A stretch of DNA of 64,000 nt from Rhynchopus euleeides (Eukaryota; Euglenozoa; Diplonemea; Diplonemida; Diplonemidae), in the NCBI GenBank assembly GCA_963210315.1, contig OY723274.1, positions 992,001-1,056,000 of the forward strand, given 5' to 3'. This document shows positions 19,316-29,489 of this stretch, in pieces (the stretch's first letter is position 1; the number at the start of each line of letters is the position of its first letter). A program made the translations under genes and the position numbers. The notes under the pieces were generated by a model, which did no database searches, had not been told where the DNA came from, and saw nothing but the letters and a program-made list of their open reading frames with translations.

Positions 19316-19620
19316 CAAGATAAAACAAGCGGACCGTGAATACGACCTCCCACAATAGGCCCGGGCTGTTGTGTGGACGTGCCTAGGTTCGTGTACTTCG
19401 TGGGTGTACGTTGGTTCGTCTCGAAGCATCAAGGCGGAAACTATATGTGCCCTGCTGGGCCGCGAAGTGACAGCAAAACGAGACAACAGAACGTTTCCCG
19501 AGTTGGCTACGCCAGAACTGACAAAAGAATAATCATCAGCAATGTGACACGACAGGGTCCAGTGTGTCGGGTTAGACGGACAACGCCCTGTTGCAATCCG
19601 GCGCCGGTTCCCAGAGGGTG
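19316..19620. repeat. Diverged fragment of the 1.05-kb unit
   Basis: GACAAGATAAAACAAGCGGA at 19316 and the following segments match 17304-17560 with substitutions and indels, ending next to the stop of the first GRDP-like gene. It is an older or rearranged copy of the amplified unit. Confidence 0.75.
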
Positions 19621-19633
19621 GCGTGTGGTGGCA

Positions 19634-20725
19634 TTAACCACCGCCGCCGCCGCAGCCGCCGCCGCCGCAGCCACCTCCGCCACAACCACCGCCGCCACAG
19701 CCACCACCACCACCACCGCTATAGCCGCCGCCACCACTGTAACTGTAGCCGCCACCGCCACCACCACCACCAGCATCGCCGCCGTCACCACAGCCTGCAC
19801 CACCATCGCCGCCGTGGCCACCACCCCCACCACCACAACCACCGTCACAGCCACCACCGCCGCCACCGCCACCACCACCGCTACCGCCGCCACCACCGCC
19901 ATCACAGGCGCCTCCACGACCATCATCACAGGCGCCGCCATGGCGCCCCCCACAATCGTCCCTGTTGGCACATGCAGCTTCCGTGCCCTCTCCACATTCA
20001 CAGAATGCTGACCCGCACTGTGCCCCACCGGATTGCTTATTGCGCGACTTGACCCTGTGGCCGTCGTAGCTGTTGCCGTACCGTTTATTCCACAACGCAC
20101 GCGTCTTCGTGCGGTGGCGTTCCAGTTGTTCATCAGGGATCTCGTCATTGTGGTCCAGCACAGACCCGCGCAGCTTCAGCGTCGTCTTGCAGTAGCTGTC
20201 CGCATGCTGCATATGCGCGTGCCACACCACATCGAGGATCAGCGTCGGCACCACCACCTGCTTCGGGCTCGCTGAAGACAGCAGCAGGAACTTCTCGTAA
20301 CGCAGCACCAAATGTTCCGGGGCCTCCCCGTCCAGCGGGTTGGGCAGGGCCTCCACCATCTTCTTCCCCGTGTCGACCTGCCGGCACACCATGGCGGCCA
20401 GATCCAACCCGACATCGCCTGGGGCACGTTGGGAGCGCTTGCTGAAGAGTACAGGGCGCAGCTTGTGCACAGACCCCACAAAAGTCGTCAGCAACTTGTC
20501 GTCCGTCAGGCCTCCCGGGCGTTGCTGGAGGGGACGACACTCATGCTCAGGGATGGTGTTGGAGCTCCCACGCAGTAGGGAGATGTACCGCGCTGTGGCG
20601 TCGCTTGCCTGCTGGTGCGTCACGCCTCGCCGCACCACTTCCTCCAGCAGCAGGTGGTACCATGTCACAGTCGCCTCGAGGGGGCATGAGAAATGCACGT
20701 GCTGCCGCCCCCCGCAGTTGCCCAT
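19634..20725 (-). CDS. GRDP/DUF1399-like protein with MGNC N-terminus, copy A
   Basis: 363 aa, ATG at 20725. The N-terminus MGNCGGRQ fits N-myristoylation with palmitoylation, so membrane association is likely. Residues about 140-205 carry the hallmark of glycine-rich domain-containing proteins: LILDVVWHAHMQHADSYCKT, then GSVLDHND, then TRALWNKRYGNSY (compare DLVWHxH, LxHDD, LWExxFGxxY in GRDP/DUF1399). From about residue 225 the protein is Cys-containing and then almost pure glycine with SYSGGGGYSGG blocks. Plant GRDPs act in stress and developmental signalling; a role here is not known. Copy B lies 3.12 kb away with about 95% identity over the body. Confidence 0.8.
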   Translation of the reverse strand: MGNCGGRQHVHFSCPLEATVTWYHLLLEEVVRRGVTHQQASDATARYISLLRGSSNTIPEHECRPLQQRPGGLTDDKLLTTFVGSVHKLRPVLFSKRSQRAPGDVGLDLAAMVCRQVDTGKKMVEALPNPLDGEAPEHLVLRYEKFLLLSSASPKQVVVPTLILDVVWHAHMQHADSYCKTTLKLRGSVLDHNDEIPDEQLERHRTKTRALWNKRYGNSYDGHRVKSRNKQSGGAQCGSAFCECGEGTEAACANRDDCGGRHGGACDDGRGGACDGGGGGGSGGGGGGGGGGCDGGCGGGGGGHGGDGGAGCGDGGDAGGGGGGGGYSYSGGGGYSGGGGGGCGGGGCGGGGCGGGGCGGGGG

Positions 20726-22780
20726 GGTTCGGAAGTTATCGGAATATCACCTGCAGAAGAAGGGGCGTCAAATGGAGGGCGCAACAGGCACACAAAGATC
20801 TACTGATGCCAACACCGCATGCCAGTGCAACGGCTGCAGGGGGTGGGTGGGGGCGGAGGGCAGAGGGGAATCAAAAGATGCAAGAGGGGCCACGCTCAGC
20901 ATCTTGCTGTAGCCAGCACCGTGTCCACCCCATCTGTACAGATGGCATCCGGTGGCCACAAGGTCGCCAAATGACGCTCACAGTGTGCACAGGTGAAGAA
21001 ACGGGAAAAATCACAGCAACGGGGTACAGGTGGGCCTTGTTGGCAGCGCAGAGTGTGAGCTGCACGATCAATGCAATCTGCTGCCGTTGCCCAGATGGAT
21101 GAACAGTACCCCACCGAACATGAATATCAACAGCAAAAAGAAAAGGCGCACTGGCGGAGGATGGGTGAAGTTTCAGGGACAAGACAGGCACGTGGCAGAG
21201 TGAACACATGCCTGTTCCCTCACAAGCCTGGAGAGAAATGGTACAACCAGGTGAAAAGTAACGCCTCCAGCCGAGAGTGCGCGTTGACAAGATAAAACAA
21301 GCGGACCGATGATTACGACCTCCCCACAACAGGCAGCTAGGGCAGCCGGGCTGTTGTGTGGATGTGCCTCGGTTCATGCACTTCGTGGGTGTCATTCGGG
21401 TCGTCTCGAAGCGCCAAGGCGGGAGAATATTCATCAGCAATGTGCCACACGGCAACAGGGTCCAGTGTGTCGGGGAAGGTGGACAACGCCCTGTTGCAAT
21501 CGAGCACCGGTTCCCAGAGGGTGGTGTCTGGTGGCGTTACGCACGCCGCCACAGGCCACGACCTGAGCTCGTTGGGTAACGTTGCAGCGGAGAGGAGGCA
21601 GAGTACCCTCACACCACCTTCGGAAGGGTTTTACCTTGGGGATGCTGCGCCTTTTCGTTTAGCCACCATCGCCACCGCCGCAGCCACCACAGCCACCGCC
21701 ATCGCCACAGCCACCACCGCCGCCGCCACCACCACCACCGCTGCCGCTGCTCACGCAGTTACCCATGGTTCGAAAGCTTCGGGGATATCACCTGCAGAAG
21801 AAGGGGTGTCAAATGGAGCACGCAACAGGCACACAGAGATCTACTGATGCCAACACCGCATGCCAGTGCAACGGCTGCAGGGGGTGGGTGGGGGCGGAGG
21901 GCAGAGGGGAATCAAAACGCGATGCAAGAGGGGCCTCGCTCAGCATCTTGCTGTAGCCAGCACCGTGTCCACCCCATCTGTACAGATGGCATCCGGTGGC
22001 CACAAGGTCTCCAAATGACGCTCACAGTGTGTACAGGTGAAGAAACAGGAGAAAGAACGTCAACGGGGTACAGGTGGGCCTTGTTGTTGGCAGTCGGGTC
22101 GAGCGCAGAGTGTGCGCTGCACTATCAATGCGATCTACTGCCGTTGCCCAGATGGATGAACAGTACCCCACCGAACATGAATATCAACAGCAAAAAGAAA
22201 AGGCGCACTGGCGGAGGATGGGTGAAGTTTCAGGGACAAGACAGGCACGTGGCAGAGTGAACACATGCCTGTTCCCTGACAAGCCTGGAGAGAAATGGTA
22301 CAACCAGGTGAAAAGTAACGCCTCCAGCCGAGAGTGCGCGTTGACAAGATAAAACAAGCGGACCGATGATTACGACCTCCCCACAACAGGCAGCTAGGGC
22401 AGCCGGGCTGTTGTGTGGATGTGCCTCGGTTCATGCACTTCGTGGGTGTGATTTGGGTCGTCTCGAAGCGCCAAGGCGGGAGAATATTCATCAGCAATGT
22501 GCCACACGGCAACAGGGTCCAGTGTGTCGGGGAAGGTGGACAACGCCCTGTTGCAATCGAGCACCGGCTCCCAGAGGGTGGTGTCTGGTGGCGTTACGCA
22601 CGCCGCCACAGGCCACGATCTGAGCTCGTTGGGTAACGTTGCAGCGGAGAGGAGGCAGAGTACCCTCACACCACCTTCGGAAGGGTTTTACCTTGGGGAT
22701 GCTGCGCCTTTTCGTTTAGCCACCATCGCCACCGCCGCAGCCACCGCCACCGCCGCTGCCGCTACTCCCACGCAGTTACC
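20726..22780. repeat. Amplified units U4 and U5 between the GRDP-like genes
   Basis: Unit starts at 20879 and 21923 (period 1044 bp) are almost identical to 16884-17937. 20726-21045 is the 5' flank of GRDP copy A; 21769-22090 is the same flank in front of the mini-ORF at 21659. Unit 5 runs directly into the glycine tail of GRDP copy B. Confidence 0.9.
21659..21766 (-). CDS. Second 35-codon MGNC glycine-rich mini-ORF
   Basis: ATG at 21766, stop at 21659-21661, same length as the mini-ORF at 17676. It starts MGNC and continues with glycine, some Cys and Asp. The few base differences keep the frame open. A third remnant lies at about 22720-22783, where the ATG is still present 5 bp after the stop of GRDP copy B but the frame no longer gives the glycine product. 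Same interpretation as the first mini-ORF. Confidence 0.45.
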   Translation of the reverse strand: MGNCVSSGSGGGGGGGGGGCGDGGGCGGCGGGDGG

Positions 22781-22786
22781 CATGGT

Positions 22787-23845
22787 TCAAAAACCGCTGA
22801 AGCCGCCGCCGCCACCACCACCGCCGCAACTACTGAAGCCGCCACCGCCGCCACCACCACCACCACAACTACTGAAGCCGCCGCCACCACCACTGAAGCC
22901 GCCACCACCACCATCATAACCGCCACCACCACCACTATAGCCACCACCAACATCACAACCGCCACCACCATCACCACCAACGCCACAGCCCGCACCATCG
23001 CCGCCACCGCCACCACCGCCGTCACAGCCGCCCGCACCGCCACCGCCGCCACCACCACCATCACAGGCGGCGCCATCGCGCATGTTGGCACATGCAGCTT
23101 CCGTGCCCTCTCCACATTCACAGAATGCTGACCCGCACTGTGCCCCGCCGGATTGCTTATTGCGCGACTTGACCCTGTGCCCGTCGTAGCTGTTGCCGTA
23201 CCGTTTATTCCACAACGCACGCGTCTTCGTGCGGTGGCGTTCCAGTTGTTCATCAGGGATATCATCATTGTGGTCCAGCACAGACCCGCACAGCTTCAGC
23301 GTCGTCTTGCAGTAGCTGTCCGCATGCTGCATATGCGCGTGCCACACCACATCGAGGATCAGCGTCGGCACCACCACCTGCTTCGGGCTCGCTGAAGACA
23401 GCAGCAGGAACTTCTCGTAACGCAGCACCAACTGTCCCAGGGCCTCCCCGTCCAGCGGGTTGGGCAGGGCCTCCACCATCTTCTTCCCCGTGTCGACCTG
23501 CCGGCACACCATGGCGGCCAGATCGAACCCGACATCGCCTGGGGCACGTTGGGAGCGCTTGCTGAAGAGTACAGGGCGCAGCTTGTGCACAGACCCCACA
23601 AAAGTCGTCAGCAACTTGTCGTCCGTCAGGCCTCCCGGGCGTTGCTGGAGGTGACGACACTCATGCTCAGGGATGGTGTTGGAGCTCCCACGCAGTAGGG
23701 AGATGTACCGCGCTGTGGCGTCGCTTGCCTGCTGGTGCGTCACGCCTCGCCGCACCACTTCCTCCAGCAGCAGGTGGTACCATGTCACAGTCGCCTCGAG
23801 GGGGCATGAGAAATGCACGTGCTGCCGCCCCCCGCAGTTACCCAT
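22787..23845 (-). CDS. GRDP/DUF1399-like protein with MGNC N-terminus, copy B
   Basis: 352 aa, ATG at 23845. The conserved body (residues 1-235) is almost identical to copy A, including VVWHAHMQHADSY and the LW...YGNSY ending. The difference is concentrated in the tail: copy B has blocks of GGGFSSCGGG and CDGGGG where copy A has CGGGG and YSYSGGG. The gene is part of a 3.1-kb tandem duplication; 23846-23985 repeats 20726-20870. Lipidation, membrane location and lack of assigned function are as for copy A. Both copies are intact in the body. Confidence 0.8.
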   Translation of the reverse strand: MGNCGGRQHVHFSCPLEATVTWYHLLLEEVVRRGVTHQQASDATARYISLLRGSSNTIPEHECRHLQQRPGGLTDDKLLTTFVGSVHKLRPVLFSKRSQRAPGDVGFDLAAMVCRQVDTGKKMVEALPNPLDGEALGQLVLRYEKFLLLSSASPKQVVVPTLILDVVWHAHMQHADSYCKTTLKLCGSVLDHNDDIPDEQLERHRTKTRALWNKRYGNSYDGHRVKSRNKQSGGAQCGSAFCECGEGTEAACANMRDGAACDGGGGGGGGAGGCDGGGGGGGDGAGCGVGGDGGGGCDVGGGYSGGGGGYDGGGGGFSGGGGGFSSCGGGGGGGGGFSSCGGGGGGGGFSGF

Positions 23846-23985
23846 GGTTCGGAAGTTATCGGAATATCACCTGCAGAAGAAGGGGCGTCAAATGGAGGGC
23901 GCAACAGGCACACAAAGATCTACTGATGCCAACACCGCATGCCAGTGCAACGGCTGCAGGGGGTGGGTGGGGGCGGAGGGCAGGG
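23846..23985. repeat. 5' flank of GRDP copy B, shared with the other units
   Basis: GAAGTTATCGGAATATCACC to the GGTGGGTGGGGGCGGAGGGCAG stretch is shared with 20726-20870, 17784-17920 and 21769-21900. Being conserved upstream of every MGNC start, it is a candidate common promoter or 5' UTR. Similarity stops abruptly at about 23985. Confidence 0.75.
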
Positions 23986-24387
23986 AGCGGTGGCGTTTGG
24001 GGCACAGCGCAAACAGCGCAACTGTCTAGCACCGCTCGTCACAAGAATGGTACAACCCATGGCACCCATCCGCATTGTGACTAGAATAGCCGGAGAGAAA
24101 CACAGACACCTTCCAAAGAAAAGCTCGGCGGTTGTCCGGAAACAGAATACGCACGTATTTTCATCGTCTCCTCCACCTTTCAAGCCCATCGGTAACCGCG
24201 ACGCTCCGCTTGGGGGAGTCCGTCATTGCACCAGCTGCGCCAGAAAGCTCTGGACCACCCGGAAGCAGAGACGCCCACACACACACCGGTGATATGATTA
24301 GAGAGACACCATCAGCTGTGCATGTTCGAACAGGGGCAAGGTTCCCTATTGCCTTGAGGCACCGAAGTGACAAACACTAACCTTTAT
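23986..24387. other. Unassigned spacer
   Basis: No gene or repeat family recognised between the amplified block and the short TIR element. Confidence 0.5.
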
Positions 24388-24487
24388 TGGGGGTCTTCGC
24401 TGGTCGTTATCCTTCGTCAATCTTCGTCAGTTTTCAGCTAATTCAACAGGAAATGCACTGACGATCACCCCGTAGCGAAGACCCCCA
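24388..24487. mobile_element. 100-bp MITE, TIR TGGGGGTCTTCGCT
   Basis: Perfect 14-bp inverted ends at 24388-24401 and 24474-24487. The same ends bound 40906-41060; a single end occurs at 37311, and degenerate pairs at about 58588-58690 and 58915-59030. No target duplication is clear. Confidence 0.75.
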
Positions 24488-24686
24488 TTGTTTAGCGTAG
24501 GGTCGCACCGAGCGGACTCGACTTGATGCCGAATGCCTTTGCTTCACCCGATGGGGCGGGGGGGTGGGTGGGGTGGGCGTATCCTGAAGAACCGCACACA
24601 CACACACACACACCCTTTCTTCGCCCAACCTGGTTTTGGGGTTCTCTTTCGTCGAATGAAAAGAAAAAAAACTGCGGGAGGACCAC

Positions 24687-25871
24687 CAGGGCTGTTCCTA
24701 ACTGGGGGGCTTGTTCCCCACTTTCAGGATTCCGAACTTTTTTTCTAAGAATTTTTGTAAGGGGAAAAAAAGTTTTTTTCTAAGAATTTTGTTAGGGGAA
24801 TTTTTTTCTAAGGTTGTTTCGCAGAGGAAAAAACTTTTTCTAAGTTTTCCCCAGTCGACAGGGTGCGCACAAGGATGGAAGGGAAGTCTGTCCCACGTAC
24901 CGTTCGCCTTGCTGGCCAACTGGAGAGCCAGACGTTCACTACCGTGGCCTCCGGCGGCTGGGGGGCTCCGCCCCCCAGACCCCCCTGTGGCGTACGTCTC
25001 GTACTCAAGTCCTTCGAATCCCATCAAGTCGGGGTCCAACCACTCCAGTCGCCTCTGAGGACGCAGCCAACTCGCACAGAATCTGTACGCCCACACGAAC
25101 AGATGTTCGCTACCGTGGCCTCCGGCGGCTGGGGGGCTCACGCCCGCCCCCCAGACCCCCCATGTAGCGTGTGCCCGTCCATCTATCTCACTTCCCCGGG
25201 TCAGCGCCGCATCCATGAAGCGCTTCTTCGAAGCCTGACTGACATCGGACAGGAGGTCGGGCTTCCCCACCTGGGAAGTACACTTGCCGCGTTCGCGACA
25301 TGCGTGACACGCGACACGCTACCTGAAACGTGAGTGTGCCTTGCTAACACGGGCATTTCAACGGTCTGCCGACGACCGTTCCCCAAACCCGTAAACCAGC
25401 AGTTTTGGAAAATCGGAGAGATCACCCTGCGCTGAATATGGTGCGCACCACTGCAAAATCCCCGGGAGCTTTTGGGCTTTCAGACCTGAAGGGGCCAGCA
25501 GGTGGGTGGCGTCGGGGGCAGCTTTGTAACTGTCCTCCAGCTGCTGGCATGTCCAGCCCTGCGAGAGTGCCAAGGTGTATTGAGTCCCTGCGGAGCACAA
25601 CCCCCGATGAGAACGAGTGCCAGATGATCCTCATTCATTTTCAGCTGTAACGCGCATGAGGGGCACTCTCTGCCGCAAGCATCTCTGGGCATCACTCGAG
25701 AGCTGTCAATGATGACGCGGAGAGAAATCAGAGAAAAAGTCCCGCCTGACGGGCACGCGCCTGGAAACTGTGGGGGGGCGAGCAAAAATTCCCTTGTAAA
25801 AATTCTTAGAAAAAACCTGGTTCCCCGACCCAAAAAACCTGGAAAAAGGGCTCGTTCCCCGCCCAGGCCTG
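24687..25871. mobile_element. Non-autonomous hAT element, deletion derivative
   Basis: Starts CAGGGCTGTTCC and ends CCCAGGCCTG, flanked by a perfect 8-bp duplication AGGACCAC (24679-24686 and 25872-25879). Both ends match the 4.6-kb hAT at 30876-35469. Internal segments match the transposase start (about 25435-25530), then jump to the 3' coding end (about 25640-25700) and the 3' UTR, so most of the transposase is deleted. About 24935-25330 is foreign to the parent and contains two copies of the GC-palindrome repeat. Confidence 0.93.
24935..25170 (+). repeat. GC-palindrome repeat pair inside the hAT derivative
   Basis: Two copies of a roughly 55-bp core (ACCGTGGCCTCCGGCGGCTG, then GGGGGGCTCCGCCCCCC and AGACCCCCC), about 170 bp apart. 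The same pair, inverted, lies at 26725-26975, and a single copy at 55664-55728. The GGGGGGC/GCCCCCC palindrome can form a strong hairpin. Confidence 0.85.
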
Positions 25872-25879
25872 AGGACCAC

Positions 25880-26724
25880 TGCCGAAACTTGGCTTTGGAA
25901 TATTCTTTTTTGGGCTGTGTTGTTTTGGCCTGTTCTGTGTCTTTGGCCTGTACTGTGCTTCCCCTCTGGCAATGAAAGATGCACTGCGAGGGCCCAGCCT
26001 CTCTGGGGCTGGACCACCCACAGCGCAGGCAGTACCCTGGCCTCTGCTGGAGCCTGACGCCTGGGCTTCCCCCCCCCCCCCCCACACACCCTCCTGTTGC
26101 TACGAATCGCAGGGCGCTGCGTCCTTGCAGGAAGGGAACTGGATAAAAAAAAAACTAAAATACCGACAGCCTTTTGGCCTGGGCATGACATCGCACGGCG
26201 CACGACGCAACCCAGACCGCACCGCGAGATCGGTTCCTGCCAGAAGGCTTTGCCAGCGGTGTTCGATTTGTCTGCCTCTCCTGATGCTTCCTGCCCGCGA
26301 ACACGGCAGATCTAGGTACAATAACAGTAACAGGGGTGGAGTGGGCAATGAGAACCAACGGGGTCAGGAGTGGTGGTGTCGGGGCACAGCTAGCCTGTGC
26401 GCAGGCCTGTCGCTAACTTTTCGATTTTGGAGATTTGGTGGGTTGACGCTCCTGTTTTGGGGGGGGATCAGGGGGGGAAACACTAGGGGTCAATTTTTCT
26501 CGCGCGCGCTTCGCGCGCGCTCGTGTTGTTGCTAAATTTTCCCATCGGTGGACCACTAGGTGGGCACGGTGTGAGGCGCTGGGTTCCTTCCGTGGTTCCT
26601 CTCCCGCTCGCGCCGTCGGGTGCCGGAGGAAACCAAAAAATGGCTTTCGGGACCATGATTTCGACGCTGCCCCCTGATATGCCACGGCCGTCAAAGCGCA
26701 AGGACTTGGTTATTAGACGGGCAC
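25880..26724. other. Spacer with a CG-palindrome hairpin
   Basis: No gene is recognised. A perfect hairpin of alternating CG with a TTCG centre lies at about 26499-26523, preceded by a T-run. Confidence 0.5.
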
Positions 26725-26975
26725 GCGAGATGGGGGGTCTGGGGGGCAGAGCCCCCCAGCCGCCGGAGGCCACGGTAGTGAACATCTGTTCATTGTGGGC
26801 GTACAGATTCTGTGTGAGTTGGCTGCGTCCCCCTGAGGCAACTGGAGTGGTTGGATTCCCTGACCCGGTGGGAATCGAATGACTTGAGTACGAGACATAC
26901 GCCACAGGGGGGTCTGGGGGGCGGAGCCCCCCAGCCGCCGGAGGCCACGGTAGTGATCATCTGTTCCTGCAAAAC
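26725..26975 (-). repeat. Inverted pair of GC-palindrome repeats
   Basis: Same two-copy arrangement as 24935-25170 but on the opposite strand, with the intervening sequence also similar (GCGTACAGATTCTGTGTGAG, TTGAGTACGAGACATACGCC). The dimer therefore moves or duplicates as a unit of about 230 bp. Confidence 0.85.
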
Positions 26976-26989
26976 CATACTCTCTTCGA

Positions 26990-27262
26990 CGTCGACCCAG
27001 TGAAAGTGGGTTGACGCTTGGTCGACGCTTGGTGAGCGTCGACCCAGTGGAACCGGGTCAACGCTAGGTTAGCGTCGACCTAGTGTAATAAATGGGTTGA
27101 CGCTTGGTCCAGGCTTGAATGGCAACCCAGTTGGTCCACTGGGTCGACGCTCCAAGCCTCGACCAAGCGTCAACCCAGTCCACTGGGTCGACGCTGGGTC
27201 GACGCTTTTTTATGGGGGGGGAAACCCAAAATCACTGGGTCGACGGTCGACGCTTAGCGACA
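26990..27262. repeat. Fold-back cluster of GGGTCGACGCT palindromes
   Basis: More than ten copies of GTCGACGCT or its complement AGCGTCGAC with CCCAGT / ACTGGG spacers, in both orientations, over 270 bp. The region could fold into a branched cruciform. No coding sequence. Confidence 0.85.
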
Positions 27263-27377
27263 TGCCTGGCCTGTGCGTGGGGGAAGGGGGGCAGGGGTGT
27301 AAATAAGGCCGACTCCCGACTCCCGACTCGCGCCGGATTTTTTGGGGTTGGGAGGGTTGCCTTGCTTCCCTTAGGGA

Positions 27378-27490
27378 ATGTGCGGTATTAGGCACCCCAT
27401 GGCCATAATGACCCCACTGCGATCCGCACAGACTCCAAATATTCAAAAGAAAGGGTTTTTGGAACACCCGAGGAGGGGGGTCCCGATGGG
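27378..27490 (+). repeat. Dispersed repeat, copy 1
   Basis: ATGACCCCACTGCGATCCGC, then ACAGACTCCAAATATTCAAA and GGTTTTTGGAACACCC. Related copies lie at 50957-51060 and 51145-51240, with an inverted fragment at about 56420-56470. It may be a SINE-like or MITE family; no RNA polymerase III boxes were found. Confidence 0.75.
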
Positions 27491-27809
27491 TGGGTGGGGG
27501 TGTGGGGGTCCCGCTGGGTGGGACATGGTGTGTGCCTCCCAGTCATCTTCTTCATTACCGGTCTCTGAACTGGGGTGAGTTCATTGCCAAACCACTGCTG
27601 TGAATACGGCGCCCCTTTCCCGCCCCTTTTGCCAGATCCTGGCAGCTCCCAAGAAGAGTTGTGTTCCCGCCCCCATCAGGTGGTTGATCATACCGCAGCG
27701 CACACGTGCACACCCACCCACACTCCACACAGATGCGTCACACATGTGACGCAACTGTTGCGACACAACATGCCTCAGGTAGAGGCAGTAGTGTTTGACT
27801 CACAGCCAA

Positions 27810-28242
27810 CATAGCTCTCAGTGGGGCCGTGGATGGTGTGGATGCATCCATGCATGCATCCACGGCATCCAGGGATGCCCGAAAATGTCAAAAAATGGAT
27901 TTTCGATTTGGCACAGGAAAATCGCTGAAAACCCCAAAAATTGACCAAAAAACGTCGAAAAACCGATTTTTGGGCCCATTTTTCACCCAGGAACACGTTT
28001 TTGGGCCTCTGTAAAAAATCGATTTTTTGGGATATTTCGCGATTTTGGACAACTACTCGCCCAGCCAAATTCGATTTTTGGCTGAAAATTGCATCCATCC
28101 ATCCATGCATGCAGGCATACAGGCATTCATCCACTGCAGGCAGGCCTGCATGCAGGGCTTCGGAGCTCCAGGCTGTGTGTGGATGCATCCACAAAAGTTG
28201 TGGATGCATGCGCTGCATGCACGGGAAATACTGAGAGCTATG
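27810..28242. mobile_element. 433-bp MITE with 13-bp TIRs and 7-bp target duplication
   Basis: TIRs CATAGCTCTCAGT (27810-27822) and ACTGAGAGCTATG (28230-28242) are perfect and flanked by CAGCCAA direct repeats (27803-27809 and 28243-28249). Inside each end are clusters of GGATGCATCC-type palindromes; the centre is rich in AAAATCG / CGATTTT words. There is no transposase. The 7-bp duplication does not settle the superfamily. Confidence 0.9.
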
Positions 28243-28249
28243 CAGCCAA

Positions 28250-29489
28250 ATACTGCTGCCGTGAGTGAGGTGCTCGCAGCGTGTGGGGCGCTGCGGGCGA
28301 AGTGGGGGGTTGGCTGGGACAGCCAACATGGCGCTGTGCGTCGCGTGCTTCTTCGCGGACCACCTCGCACGCGGGAAGACCCCGCAAGCGCCGAGTCAGT
28401 CCGCCCTGACCGAATGGTGGGCGACTGCTGGAGGGTACATGGGACTCTCCACGGCAGAGGTGGCCGTACTACAGGATGCGTGCAGGATTGAGTAGGGTTT
28501 GAGACCGCCCGCCCCCCCCCACCCCCCCACCCCAGGTACCTTAGGTGACTGTAAATAACCGACTCCCGACTCCTGACCCCCAAACCTTATTTACAGCCCT
28601 GAAGGGGGGGGGGAGGTTTGATTCGGTGTGATTTGAAGTACCTTTGCTGTGGATCGGCAGGTATGGACGTCACTACACTAGGCTGCTTCGCTTCGGCACA
28701 TAATATGCCGAGCATGGAGGAGGGGGGGGGGGGGTCTGGTGACGCACGCTGTACGTCGACACGGACCCACCTCAATCACCCCACCTCAATCATCAAAAAA
28801 ACTGAATATCGCACACTGGCACTGGCAATGTTGCATTCGCGGGTCAGTCTCGAACCGAATCCCACAAAAGACCACTGCGCGAAAACCCCCACGCATTGGA
28901 GACTGTGAATCTTCTCTGCAGTCGTGTCACAAGCCCTCCCCCCCCCCCTACCTCTACATCCACCTTCACCCCCGCCTCACTCCACTCCACACGAAGCAAC
29001 GGAAAGATCTAGAAATCTGGGGGAGGGGGTCACAAAGAGGGTTACACACAAAAAGGTGATGTGGGCCAGAGAGAGAGAGAAAGGGTGGGAGCCCAGAACG
29101 TGAAACTGCGGCAGACCGATATCCGTCTCCGACTTCCGGATTGGGGGTTTGAAGACGGGGAAGATGGGGGGAGATGGGTTCGCAGGACGGGTTGGTGTTC
29201 GGCATGGTACAAAATAACACATCACGTCTTTTTTTTCTGGTGTGGGGGGCAGAATCGCTGATGCCGCTGCTGTCGTGGAGATGAAAAAACTGTCTCCAGA
29301 AATCAACCCAGTCACGGCGGGCCCCACATCAAAACGAATGCTAACTTGAAGTTGAACGTTTCCCCCTGGCATGGTCTGAGCACTCTGCGCGGTTTGAACG
29401 GTATTTCAGCCGAACATTTTCGCATGGAAGACGCCCAAACCATCCTCGACATTCCACAAAGCTTGGCAAAAAAAATGCCAAAAATACCC
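28250..29489. other. Spacer without a recognised gene
   Basis: A short frame at 28265-28495 (76 aa, plus) has ordinary composition but no recognisable domain. A small inverted pair CTGTAAATAA / TTATTTACAG bounds 28547-28597. Otherwise simple G/C tracts. Confidence 0.4.
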
